Positions 41,161 to 52,430 of a stretch of DNA of 64,000 nucleotides are shown one piece after another. Origin of the DNA: Primula veris. Its lineage: Eukaryota > Streptophyta > Magnoliopsida > Ericales > Primulaceae. The stretch is taken from NCBI GenBank assembly GCA_963682055.1, contig OY821740.1, positions 8,619,314 to 8,683,313 of the forward strand, in the 5' to 3' direction. Under the pieces are notes generated by a model. It made no database searches, was not told the DNA's origin, and saw only the letters and a list, made by a program, of their open reading frames with translations. The position numbers were made by a program, and so were the translations under genes. How positions within the stretch are numbered: the first letter of the stretch is position 1; the number at the start of each line of letters is the position of its first letter.

Positions 41161-44100
41161 CTTATCTTAAGTAACATTTCTTATACTTATCATGGAAAAG
41201 TATAATACAAGCACTGTAGCCTCATGTATTAGTATTACAACACCATTTTAAAAAAAAAAATTCATAACTTTCACTCATGTACTATTGCCACAACTCAATC
41301 GCTGGAAAAAAAAATGGTGTTATAATGGTGTGAAACAATTGGTAGAAAAATAATGTTCTAATTCTATCTTTTTTAAACTGTTGGTATAAAACGAGTTTTT
41401 AGTTTATACATGTGTATAAAAACCAGCACTTGAAATTGTCGATTATATATGTAGATAAAAACTAATTTTTGAATAAGTATGTTGTAAAATAATTTAAAAA
41501 CACTATAAAATATATGAAAAGTTGGGTTTTCGTTAGTTTCAGTTTGGTTATCTTTCGGTTTAAAAAATGAATACCGAAAATATACTTTGTTTTCGGTTAG
41601 CCTTTCTTGTTTTATATTTGGTTCTTCGGTTTTTCGGGAATAAATAACACCCTACTTGGTACTATTTTGTAAATTTTTCTGATCCGAAACATGACAATGT
41701 TATACGTAATTGATATCTAGAAGAGTGGGGTTTAACATCATATAATTTTAAATTCATGATCAAATTTGTAGAGACATGACAAAATCATAGACCCACTATT
41801 TTGTTTTGTAACTTATTTGTATTCGTATACTCTTTATATTTTAATAAAAATGTTTGTTTAATAAAGCTTTCAATGAAATCTTGTTTGCTAATTAATTATT
41901 TAGTTATTATTCTAATATTGGAATAAAATAATCATCTTAATTCAAAAAGTAAACAAATTTTACCAAACAACATTTTTATCAAAAAAATATACCTTTACAG
42001 CGTTCAACAAACAAAATTTACTTATAAAAAGTAATATAACAAAAGTATATTTTTCTAACTTCATAAAAAAAATACTTTTGTACTTATAAGATGCGACCAA
42101 ATGACGCCAACATCCGATGATTAGCAATGCACTTGGACACTCGCTAGTCGTGCATGTACTAATATCTATATATCGGGGCTGTACGCCGTCTGTATTTTCA
42201 AAATACAAATTACTGATAAATATATATATACACTAGGTACATATAGTAAAAGACGGTTGCATATCGTCATTGGCTTTTTGAACTATGATTGCCCTTGCTC
42301 GGAATGGTCTTGCGGTCAGGAATAGGCTCAGAATGGTCTTGCGGTCGGGAATAGGCTCTAAAGGATTGCTCTTTCTAAGAGCAATGTAACATTTGAGGGG
42401 TGCAGATGTTGATCCAACCTTATAATGTTTCACATTATTATAATAATTCCGACGATACAGTCTATCATTTTTGACACAATTGATTCAATTAAGTATACTA
42501 GAACACTAAAGATTGGGATTGCCAATACATTATGCTATTTTGTAGAAAGAGTAGTACCAAATGAAAAAAGCTTACAATTTAAATGAATAAGTTTTAAGGA
42601 GACGGCCATGTGGAATTACCACAAGATAAATACCATACAAACCCCCTTCAATTTTTTTGTGTACAACATTATCCTTCTGTGTAAATCTATGTATGATAAA
42701 TTCAAGTTGGTTTTTTTTTTACTTTTACCCCTCTCATATGAGCAATATTAATGTCACTGGAAACAGTACAAATCACTTAGTAGGAGTAAATACAACACAT
42801 TTGGTACATGTAGTTATAAAATTTATAATTTTAGTTTACTAGTTCCAAAGTTTGTAAAAGATGAACTGAATGATAAATTGAGATGAACAATTAATTGTGA
42901 CATATTTAGATATTTTTATAGTTTTTTTTTAAATAATAAGAACGATTTCTTGCCCAAATTCTATAAATTATAACAACATAACATAATTGTCAAGGACTAA
43001 TTAAAAATTCATAAATACTCTAAAAATCGACCGCTTTTCTAAAATAAGAACATAATTTAATAATGATAAAATATTAATTATTTTAATAGTATACCATGAA
43101 TCCCTTAATAAAATAATAATTCGGAGCTTATGTTTTTCTGCTTTTTTTCTTAACTATAGAGAGGTTTATCGAAAAGTTAATGTTATAATCTTTTGGTTAG
43201 GTACTCGTGATTTAGTTTGATAAACTAATTAATTAAACTAACAATTAAAAGTACAAGTTTTATCCCTAATAGTAGCGAATTGGTCGTAACACATTCAATT
43301 TGTTTTTCTTTGAAATCAATTAATTTCTCACCAACAACCCCACAACAATTCAAATTTTTTTATAAAAGAGACAACGAAGGGTAATTATGCACATGAAACT
43401 TTGAAGACCAAATAAATGGTAAGTAAACTATTAAAGGCATATACACTTGTAGTCCGCTCAGGTTTCAATGCCTTCGATGAACTCATTTTCATTTAGGTAG
43501 AAACAACCATATTTATATATTAAAAAAAAACTTCATACTCAAATTCTTGTGACAATATATGCACAGAAGGACTAACGTCCTAAAAAAAACCACTCCACTT
43601 CATTTTTTCCCATAAGGATTCACTTTGCTATTGAGAAATGGGTAAGGAGATATGTTGTTGTTCCCTTGACTTCTATCTCTATATAATATTTTATTGTTTA
43701 TAAATTTATATCTTGAAACTAAGCTTTTATAAGAAGAAGGGCAAGCTAATATATTATTACTAGTAATCGTACCCCACGCGTTGTGTGTGTGACGCGTAAT
43801 AAAATTAAAATATAAAAAATAAGTGTAGTTATGATACAAATACATGGATAATAATAATAAAAAATATTATAAGATCATAAGATTTAAAAAAATATTTGGT
43901 TGTTAAACATGGATACATAGTGTTATTAGTTATGACTTTTTATTTTTTTTATTTTTTTATGTGAGCATGATATTATTGTAATTAATAAAAAAGTATATAA
44001 GTATTTTTGAAAAAAAGTGACTAAATTTGGCAGACTCATTTGACTTGACTTGACTTATTATAATAGAATGATATTAGTGTAACTATTGTTACAAAATACA

Positions 44101-44560
44101 AGTAAATGTAGAAGTTATCTTTCGTTACGCAATCCGACTGTAGGGCTCAGAAAACATATTAACACGAAATAAAATTTATAAGAAATAAAATTTTGATAGT
44201 AGAAAACAGTTTCTTGACACAATTTTTAAACAATTTCATAACATCCCGCAGATATATTGTCAAGTGACATAAGGAAATATAGTAGTATGATAAAGCCATA
44301 AAGGCATAAATCCCATCACAATTTACCGGTCACCACTATACTTTTTTTTGTTCCAAAGAGGGCAATAATCTTCACGAAACAAATGCTTCAAAGTTGTTCA
44401 TTAAATTTGATTTATTTCGCCCAAGTGAAACATGTCAGAAACTAATTAGCAGTATGACCAATATCAATCAAAGTACTTTATTCGACCAAGAAAATCATTT
44501 ACTATGCTCCACCTACATTTCTCTCCTCCCAAATTTATACATATATATGGTCCCAATAAC
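41161..44560. other. AT-rich intergenic DNA
   Basis: There are no convincing coding regions. It contains one Helitron (43760-44071) and a two-copy repeat of about 31 bp (gaatggtcttgcggtc) at 42300-42360. Confidence 0.6.
43760..44071 (-). mobile_element. Non-autonomous Helitron, third and more diverged copy
   Basis: On the minus strand it starts TCATTCTATTATAATAAG after A and ends ...GGGGTACGATTACTAG before T, with a weaker version of the same 3' hairpin. The last 45 or so bases match the two copies at 8782-9482, while the interior differs. Sharing mainly termini is typical of one Helitron family with replaced interiors. Length 312 bp. Confidence 0.75.
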
Positions 44561-44638
44561 AATCAAAGCACAATGCAAACCCTACTATAAATCCATCACC
44601 ACATACTCATCTTTTAGTACCAAGAAAAAGAGAAAAAG

Positions 44639-44998
44639 ATGGACAATCTTACTGCCAAGGTTTTCATAACCCTCTTACTTATGTATGTATCTTCAAGTGT
44701 TGTAGGAGCTGTTAGGCCTCTTATGATGACCAATGAGAAGAAAGATACCGTTGTCAACCCACAGAACTGGCCCGGCTTTACTTTCCCAAACCCAGGTTTC
44801 GCTTTCCCGAGCCCAGGTTTCGCTTTCCCGAGCCCAAGTTTCTCTTTCCCGAGCCCAAGTTTTGGTTTCCCAAGCCCGGGTTTCAATTTCGGGCAGCCTG
44901 GGGCAGGAAGTATCTGCATTCTCTTCCCAACTAGTGCTGGCTGCGGGCAAGCCCGGACCGCTAGCCCAGTGGGCCCACTTGGTGGTGAATCTCCTTGA
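44639..44998 (+). CDS. Small secreted Pro/Phe-rich peptide 1
   Basis: This is an intronless 119-aa precursor. Residues 1-24 form a signal peptide (MDNLTAKVFITLLLMYVSSS, cleavage near VVGA). The mature part opens VRPLM, which aligns with ARPLI in peptide 2. The middle is a repeat of about six FxFPSP-type units (GFAFPSPGFAFPSPSFSFPS). The C terminus holds CILFPTSAGC, a Cx3Px4C motif shared by both neighbours. A TATA box (ctataaat, about 44584) is about 55 bases upstream. The protein is presumably exported to the cell wall or apoplast. I do not recognise a named family; a cell-wall structural protein or a peptide-signal precursor are both possible. Confidence 0.75.
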   Translation: MDNLTAKVFITLLLMYVSSSVVGAVRPLMMTNEKKDTVVNPQNWPGFTFPNPGFAFPSPGFAFPSPSFSFPSPSFGFPSPGFNFGQPGAGSICILFPTSAGCGQARTASPVGPLGGESP

Positions 44999-44999
44999 A

Positions 45000-46830
45000 G
45001 GAGTTGTTGCAATTACAAAGTGTCAAGTTTTAATAAGTTTAGTAAGAGGTTCTGGTTTGTGAGTTAATGTATGTGTGTTTGCTAATTTCAGGACTAGTTG
45101 TGATAATCGTTTCATTTCTAGGGTCATTTGCAGTTCTTGTTGATGTTATGATTTAGGCTGGATTCGTGAGTGTGGTTTGTCTAATTATGAGTTTGTGTTT
45201 ATGCAGAAGCTTGTTTCATTGCAGCTCTACTTGTCACTTTATTTCAATATGCATGACTAGTTCAAAACTCATGAGTTTTCCATATTTCATAACCTCTTAA
45301 AACTAGAAGTTTCAAACTGCATAAATTGAGTAGCTCTAGCATCAAATAATTAAAGCCAGCGTAATATTTAATTAAAATTTGCATCATCAAGACCATATGT
45401 GTCTTTCTATCGAATTATAGTTGCACCTTGAAGGAAACTAAAAAGTAATAGGATTAGTGTACCAAAAAAGTTTTATACCAGTTTGAGCACTTCTTTATCA
45501 TAAGATCTCACTAAATAACTTCTCATGAGATGTTAAAACTGACAACTGCATGCAATTTACTATACTAACGAAATATTATTTTTGGTTATCATAAAAAATT
45601 TATCAAAACAAAAGAAAAACAAAAAATTATACATATGCAAACTTATTAATGTTCCATGGGAGAAAAAAACAAGTTGTCTGGCTAACATAATGACACTTAT
45701 CTCCTCATACTTGTTCATGGACCTAATAAGACGTTAAGTGATATTTATTTCGTTTCAACACTCTAAAGCGACAAAAGTATATTGAGCTAAAAGTGAGGCA
45801 GATCTTTCATAACAAGGCATGAAAGGAGAATCTATATATGCGTTCAAAATTTTTGCTGATAAATTAAAAACATGGCTCGAGTATAAGTTTAACATTCTTC
45901 CCTAGTACGTACTCACTCGAGTGATCTTTAATTACATGCTAGTATGCTTCTTCTGAAAAAGTAAAGTACCAGTAAAACAAGATAAACACATTCTGAAGGT
46001 CGATAGATCACGATTCATGAGTCACGAGTCACGAGTCTAAGAGTATCTAGTAGTGGCTCGATACACTAACCTAGCTCCAAATATTAACTATCTTGTATTT
46101 TTTAGCTCTAGTTCTACGGGTCCAGAGTCCAGACATGATATATAGAGTTTGCAAACAGTTCTACTTATTTGCAATTTTGACCAAGTCTGGTTATTAAATT
46201 TATCCATAATTTTGTGCCGGGGGCAGGTTGGGGTTATAAGTCCTAATTGTAAATCTCAAACATCCGCCGGCTCAACCCTATATAAATACATAAATAAGAA
46301 TGGTATTCTCTTCGATTAAAAATTAAACATAGTGAGTGTGCAATGGACTAGTTATGGACATTATTCACCCACATTTCATTTCCACATTACTTTAAATTAA
46401 AAACTCAGATCTCGCTTGATTATGGTTTCATCTTAAACGTGCATTATGTAAAGATAGAAAAATTGTACGTCTCTGGCTCTGGCCTCTGGTTAACAACATA
46501 AATAGTACTATATATACACCGATACACGTTATTTGTAATCAACAATCTTGGATATTATCATACTATTTAGTATTTACAAAAGGATAATCCATATGTTAGT
46601 TTTTACAATGATTGAATATCGTATAACTTTAATTTCTGATTATATTCCTTGAAACCTGCCTATTATTGAATGGGCGAGTAAAATTAACAATTAGCGGATA
46701 ACAGCCATCAAATCAAATACGAGTAATAAGCATATGGAAATGTTATCTTTATGCGATATGTAAATCATGTGATAATAATTCCCATATTTTCCACATTAAT
46801 GGCACCATTCCATAAATTTAAACCCTTACG
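45000..46830. other. Spacer between peptide genes 1 and 2
   Basis: This is AT-rich sequence with the 3' flank of peptide 1 and the promoter of peptide 2. No further reading frame with the family motifs was seen. Confidence 0.55.
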
Positions 46831-46910
46831 ACTATAAATTGCAAGACCAAACCTTTAATCCCAAACCAGACCAATCACAATACACTAATAAAAGTAAAGG
46901 ATAGACAATC

Positions 46911-47171
46911 ATGGATAGAATTACCAAGTGTTTGTTTGTCCTTGTTGCTGCTATGGTAGCATTAGCCTCAAATTCCCAAGGAGCAAGGCCCCTAATTGAG
47001 AGCAAGACCATACCTTTTCCCTGGACCATTCCAGGATTTCCCATTCCGAAACCGGGCTCCGGCTCACCATTTCCATTTCCATTTCCTTTCCCAGGGACTC
47101 CGAGCTCAGGAACTTTTTGCATTTTTTTCCCAACAGATAAACTATGTGTTGCATCCCCACCCGCAAATTAG
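46911..47171 (+). CDS. Small secreted Pro/Phe-rich peptide 2
   Basis: This is an intronless 86-aa precursor. The signal peptide is MDRITKCLFVLVAAMVALAS, with predicted cleavage before ARPLIE. The mature peptide has a Pro/Phe-rich core (FPWTIPGFPIPKPGS, FPFPFPFPG) and ends with CIFFPTDKLC, the Cx3Px4C motif, then a short tail. The TATA box ctataaat at 46832-46839 is 72 bases upstream of the ATG. It shares precursor layout, promoter type and termini with peptides 1 and 3, so the three are tandem paralogs whose middle regions have diverged. Function unknown. Confidence 0.75.
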   Translation: MDRITKCLFVLVAAMVALASNSQGARPLIESKTIPFPWTIPGFPIPKPGSGSPFPFPFPFPGTPSSGTFCIFFPTDKLCVASPPAN

Positions 47172-47891
47172 TGGTATTGGTTTCCGAAATTCATGTTTAA
47201 TCTAGCTAAAGAAATGCGCTCTCTATGTTGTTTGCGCCAACACTTGTATTATAAAATAAATGTTACTCTATAAGCACTGATTTGTTCGTTTTATTTGATG
47301 CTAGTTGTTATTTTCATTATCATATCGAATTTATGTTTGTTCTTTGGAGGTTGGTTTTGTTTTTCTACTATGTGCTCGCTAATTATTTTCTTGTGTTTTG
47401 GGTGGAGATATCATTACATTAAAAATTTCATTTACTTTTTGATTAATTTCCGCTATTAAAGTCTTTTTGGGTATCCATAGTATTATTGGGTCCAGAAGTA
47501 ATCATTCAGAATCAAGATGAGGAAAACGGAATTAAAATTTATTTTGGTCGATTTTGAACGTTTATAGCATTAAAAACCCCACCTTGAATTATTTCTAGAA
47601 TAAAACTGAAAAAACATACTACAAGTAACTAAACAGAAATTATTATTTCTTCTTATGGGAGTAATTTATTTCAATATAGAGTTTTCGGTATAATATGGGA
47701 CAGTACTACTCTAGACATTTTAAACCCGACATTTGTACAATCTTTGAAAATCGTAATAAAATTTTCTCTATTTAGTTGGAAAATTAAGCATTAATTGCAT
47801 CCTTTAAAGAATCTTTGTATCTTCCGAGTTCCAACCAAAAAGAAAGTTCTTCAATGCTACAATGACATAAGACTAACACTATGGTACATAC

Positions 47892-48018
47892 GATACACTA
47901 TAATTTAGGGTGTGTCGTCAACTAAAAACACAACACATATTAATAAATCTAAAAATAACTAATATAAAATTAAAACTAAAAAATTATATTGATTGACACC
48001 CCTTAATTGTAGTGCACC
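47892..48018. mobile_element. Short MITE (about 127 bp), intact copy
   Basis: The ends are inverted: gatacactataatttagggt on the left, and ggtgcactacaattaagggg when the right end is read on the other strand. The element and about 50 bases of flank are duplicated immediately downstream. Confidence 0.7.
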
Positions 48019-48150
48019 TGGTTTATATTAGTGTTTCTCATGACATAAGTACTAGGTTTTCTTAAGACGGTGCACTATAATCTACGGTGTGTCATCAACT
48101 AAAAACACAACACGTGTTAATGAATCTAAAAATAACTTATATAAAATTAA

Positions 48151-49150
48151 GGATAAATTAACAAAACATACTAATTTTTAAACTAAATTACAAAAAATAT
48201 ACCCTTACAACTTTTAATTATAAAAAACATATCAAAAAAATTTAAATTTAATGTTGTTTATTCTTTTCTTTATCTCTCTCTCATCTTACTCTCTCTCTCC
48301 TCCATTTTTCTTTCTCACCAATTCTTCTATGTATCTCTTTATTCTTCTCTCTCATCAATTTTTCTCTTTATCTCTCTCCTTCATTCTTCTATGTATCTTT
48401 CTTTAATATCGCACTCTATCTCTCTCCCTTCCTCCACCACGAAACCCATCACTAACTACCGAATACCATCTAAATTATATAGATATCCATATACATATAA
48501 ATACATATATATACATACGTAATACACAAATATTACACTATTTGATACCCCGTAATATATGAAAAATATATGAAATTTGTGAGACTGTTTTATATTTATT
48601 GAGTTTTGAGACTATTGTAAACATTGTGGCTTTCAAGTTGAAAGAGAAGAATCCAACAATATTTGAGAGAAATTCATATGTAGGGTATGAAGTTTTGAAA
48701 TTAGGATATGAACTTTTGAAATTAGGATATGAAGTTTTAAAATTAGGGTATGAAGTTTTGAAATTAGGATATGAAGTTTTAAAATTAGGGTATGAAATTT
48801 TAAAATCAGTGTATGAAGTTTTAAAATTAGGGTATGACGTTTTATAATTAGCATATACATATTTTGTGAGTTTTTAATCATTTTTAGAGAGATATGGGTG
48901 ATTAGCACGTGTTAGAAAGAGCTACGATTATCGTGTGTTAGAAAGATATGTGCGATTAGAGAGATATGTTAGATTAGAGAGAGATGTTAGATTAGAGAGA
49001 TGTTAGGTGAGAGATATATATGATAAGTTAGAGAGATAGATTAGATTAAAAAATAATAAGTATATATAGGTATGTTTTTGATAATTTAAATTATTATGAT
49101 ATGTTTTTTGTAATATAATAGGGATAGAGTATGTTTTTGTTAATTGCCCC
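48151..49150. mobile_element. 1000-bp Mutator-like non-autonomous element with exact 9-bp TSD
   Basis: The 9-bp duplication taaaattaa flanks it at 48142-48150 and 49151-49159. The ends are inverted (ggataaattaacaaaacatact and, from the right, ggggcaattaacaaaaacatact). A pyrimidine-rich TCTC region in the left half is answered by GAGA-rich sequence in the right half. The centre holds a 21-bp minisatellite. No transposase is encoded. A 9-bp TSD is the mark of Mutator-type transposition. Confidence 0.85.
48687..48847. repeat. 21-bp minisatellite, about 7.5 copies
   Basis: The unit is like tatgaagttttgaaattagg. In one + frame it would read as a heptad repeat with consensus GYEVLKL inside an 82-codon open frame. 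It lies within the non-autonomous transposon, so coding is doubtful. Confidence 0.85.
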
Positions 49151-49843
49151 TAAAATTAAAAGTTAAAAATTCTATTGGTTGACACACTCCTTAATTGTAG
49201 TGCACGAGGTTCATATTAGTGTTTATCATGACATAAGTACTAGATTTTCTTAAGAAGTTTAGCTTTAAAAAATTTAAAACTTTAAAAAAAAGATATTATA
49301 AGGTATGATGATTGATTATATCATGATATGAAGTTATAAGATTGAAAGAGAAAAAAAAAACGATGTTATGAATTGCTGAAGTAATAATTAGATAATATGG
49401 ATATGGAATATGGAGTATTAATTAGAGAAATCATATATGGGGGAATACTATGTCTTTGAAGCATAAACATTGGGATTTTGAGTTGTGATTTTGTAAATGT
49501 GTACAAGTTTGTTAATGAACTTGATGACTACTAAATCAAATCATAGTCTTTTAGGATACAAAAGTGACTGACCTGTGTAAACAAAAATTCATCTAACACA
49601 AGTTCTCAATTTCTATGGGCTAACTGACCATTAAAACAAAGTGGTTGGAGTGTTAAAAACTACCTAAACAAGCCAAGATTGTTGGTTGCAATCACTAAAT
49701 TGACTTGGTTGACAAATTCTCTACCTTCCAAACTATTTGTTTAAAAGTGAAACCCTAGCTCCCTATAAATTAGATTCAAACTAATACCTCTTCACTACAT
49801 ACTACTACAACAAACACTAAGTTTTACACAAAACAGTTTCAGA

Positions 49844-50158
49844 ATGAAGATATATGTTTTTGCTATCTTCACTCTTTACTTTGTTGTGTGTGCTCTAGAT
49901 GTTGAAGGGGCAAGAGGACTAATCGAGAACAAAAACGAGGCTAACGAAACCCGACAAGACCTACATTGGCTTTTCCCTAACCCAGTTATTCCGGTCCCAG
50001 CCAAGCCAGCTCCTGTTTTACACCCAGCTGTGGGTCTATATATTAAGTTTCTTTGCAAGTATCTACCGAAACATCCTCTATGCGCCATAGCTGTGCCTCC
50101 TAAGACTGTACCAGCTGGCACAACTGGTGGCGCGGGTGATCATGGTCCTTTAGCTTAA
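49844..50158 (+). CDS. Small secreted Pro-rich peptide 3
   Basis: This is an intronless 104-aa precursor. The signal peptide is MKIYVFAIFTLYFVVCALDV, with cleavage near EG before ARGLIEN, which aligns with ARPLIES of peptide 2. The middle is Pro/Ala-rich (FPNPVIPVPAKPAP) and lacks the Phe repeats. The conserved C-terminal motif is CKYLPKHPLC (Cx3Px4C). A Gly-rich tail follows. A TATA box (ccctataaat, 49761-49770) is 74 bases upstream of the ATG. It is the most diverged of the three paralogs. Sequence downstream of it is duplicated downstream of the ABCG gene. Confidence 0.72.
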   Translation: MKIYVFAIFTLYFVVCALDVEGARGLIENKNEANETRQDLHWLFPNPVIPVPAKPAPVLHPAVGLYIKFLCKYLPKHPLCAIAVPPKTVPAGTTGGAGDHGPLA

Positions 50159-50209
50159 GATTTTAAAGTTAATCTTAATTTCGCTAAATAACTATGCTTC
50201 AAAATGTAA

Positions 50210-51202
50210 TCGTACCTAATGTGATGAGTACTTTGTAGTAGTCCATCATCTGTTGCACCGTTGTGCTATATAATTTAAAATATATATGATGATGACTTTG
50301 GATCGATAAACATCTTGGTTGTGACTTCTATAAGTTTCTGTTTTTTGTTTTCAATCTTCTGAAATTCGATCACATTGCTGTTAAAATTTCTTCTGTTTGA
50401 GCACGATCGCTAGTATAAAAAGTGATTCAAGTGAAGTCGCATGTGTCAACTCTGGAGTGACGTTAAATGACACTATATGCGTCTATACTACGATCAATTC
50501 AATTATTTTTACACGAAATGAAATTGGCAAATTCTTTTTAGTAACTTTACTGAATTATGTATTCAATCTCTATCAGCAGACAGCAATTCCGCGGTGCTTT
50601 ACTGTTTAGTCATATGTTGATATACAATAGGTTTTATTAACTACAATGCTGCTAAGCATGTTATTCAGATTGCATACAACATAATTATAAGTTCTATCTC
50701 TTTTGGAAATTTAACTTCCCTATACAAAAAGTAAACAGAGAAGCGGATAAAATTGGGTAAGCAGCAAGAGCAATAGCCACTAATGGTAGTTGATCATAAT
50801 CATATCCAAAATAATCTCCTAGAAAAGCCGAGATGGTTTTGTTTTCTCCAAACACCATGATTTCCTTCTCCTTATACTGTATTAATGCGATGTAAGCATA
50901 GCATTTAGAGTCTAAGACGACGGAATTATGTAATATGTCCATTTCCACCACTTGGGAATTTGCTGTAATTAACAAGAAAAAATATCAATAAATAAGGATC
51001 AATATTAAGTTAATAACTCGTGATTTGATAAATAAAAAAAATTGTTGTTAGCCCTGGTAACCATAAACTTAATAATGATGGGAAAAGGTTTGAAAAATAA
51101 CCACAGACAAAATTATAAAGAAAAAGAATCCTGATGAAAACTTGTTTCAAAACTACATATTTGGCTAATGAAAAGAAAAGTGACCACCATCTCTGACTTG
51201 CG
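50210..51202. repeat. Segmental duplication, copy 1 (carries ABCG exon relic)
   Basis: This block matches 56887-57757 in the same orientation, sharing for example gctatatag/aatttaaaatatat, gactttggatcgataaaca and tttggctaatgaaaagaaaa. The match stops at ctctgacttgcg, where the copia fragment begins. It includes the 3' flank, last exon and part of the last intron of the ABCG gene. Confidence 0.85.
50694..50962 (-). pseudogene. Relic of the last ABCG transporter exon
   Basis: The stretch is homologous to the functional last exon at 57586-57320 and keeps its splice acceptor. The second half is well conserved ([20 protein letters not shown]). In the first half a Trp codon has become TAG and an insertion shifts the frame. 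The other exons are absent: the duplication ends within the upstream intron. It is a dead fragment, about 6.6 kb from its source. Confidence 0.9.
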
Positions 51203-51816
51203 TTACATCGACCGAAATGTGTTTGGAACTTGTCTTCATTGAAGGAGGTGCCAATGAAGTTTTATCACAACGAATTAGCTAGTTAAGAATCGACACAAGA
51301 TCGCAACCATTTCTCAAACCAAGTTTAAGGGGGAGTATTGGAATCTTAAACTTGGTTTGGACTCAACTTCGCATGATCAAGCCGCATGAAAGAAGATTTC
51401 AAATACCGCAAAAGTGCTCAAAGTTACCAAATAAGTTTAAGGGAGAGTGTTGAAAATATAAACTTATTTGGTACAATTGTTTTAATTTATCACACTTTTA
51501 GCTAAATCCAATTAGTATAAAAAGTTGTAGAGAATTCTAGAAAGTTTCTATAACTCTCATAGAAGTTGAAAGAAATTAAGGAGAGTTCTAGATACTTTCT
51601 AGAATTGTTTAGAGAGAAAGTATCTAGACATTTTGAGAGAGAATGTAAGAAAGTTCTAAATATTGGGTTAGTATAAATAGGTGGTTCTTCCGCCCTTTGT
51701 AATCAAGCCAAAAAGAAAGAAAAATTATAAATAAAGAGTCCCTTTCTTCCCTTTTATACTTTGTGTTTTTATTGTTTGCTCCGAGCATTTCCCGATATCT
51801 TTAAACACTTCCAACA
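51203..51816 (+). mobile_element. Truncated Ty1/copia retrotransposon: internal 3' end plus LTR
   Basis: The LTR spans 51448-51816 (TGTTGAAAATATAAACTTAT ... CTTCCAACA, inverted TGTTG/CAACA ends, TATA-like tataaatagg inside). A purine-rich tract (aagtttaagggagag) directly precedes it, as in copia elements. A similar tract (agtttaagggggagtattgg) occurs 104 bases earlier. The 5' LTR and all coding sequence are missing. The left edge coincides with the end of the segmental duplication. Confidence 0.8.
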
Positions 51817-52430
51817 TTCTTATAACACTTATAACACTTATAACAAATATTAGTAGTAACAAAGCTCAGATATGTGACACTTAATGATAATCAATCAAAC
51901 ATTTATGCACAACTTGATCTTGAAAATCAATCAAATACCAACATAGTTGACATCTTTTGTAATAGATAGATGGACTCTTAACTGTCTTCACAATTAACAA
52001 ATATTAGTAATTTATAAAAATTCTATGGCGATATATCTATGAAAAATATAGTAACATATAACTAAATATAGCATTATGGTCGATTACAAGTGACACGAGT
52101 ATTCAAGAACGCTAAAAGCAAGAGTCAATCTTATGCAGCAATGGACCTTCTCAATAGATGTTCGATCTTTCAGACTTTTTTAAATTATTGGCACCACATA
52201 ACTAAGTACTGATCCGTTAGTACGGTTACTGGCTAATACGATATGTAATTTGCCCTCGCCATAGCCAAGTAAACCACTATTAATTTTACCATACCAATAT
52301 ATAAAAAGAGTATATTAAAATATTCAAGAGGACATAGTTTAAATTAATTTTTTAATTTTAGAAATGATTGGGAAATTATGAACTTATATTCATAAAAAAC
52401 CAGTAAAGAAATATACCACCATTCTTATAC

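Larger units (their letters stand above)
48069..49206. mobile_element. Second copy of the short MITE, split by a 1-kb insertion
   Basis: The left part (gtgcactataatctacggtg..., to 48150) and the right part (from 49160 to gtagtgcac) together reconstruct the neighbouring 127-bp MITE. Between them lies the 1000-bp element at 48151-49150 with its target duplication. The flank after 49206 (catattagtgtttatcatga) repeats that after the first copy. Confidence 0.75.

Noticed and set aside
23540..42110. Idea that the retrotransposon landed inside a hAT-like MITE (acttataag and tttggt motifs on both sides)
   Set aside because: The motifs are short and AT-rich; no continuous inverted repeat or target duplication could be traced.
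44614..45062. Minus-strand and alternative + frames over peptide gene 1
   Set aside because: They arise from the 18-bp repeats in other frames and lack a signal peptide; the 44639 frame has signal peptide, family motif and TATA box.
51448..51816. Solo LTR
   Set aside because: It is directly preceded by a polypurine tract and internal sequence, so it is the 3' end of a truncated element rather than a recombination product.
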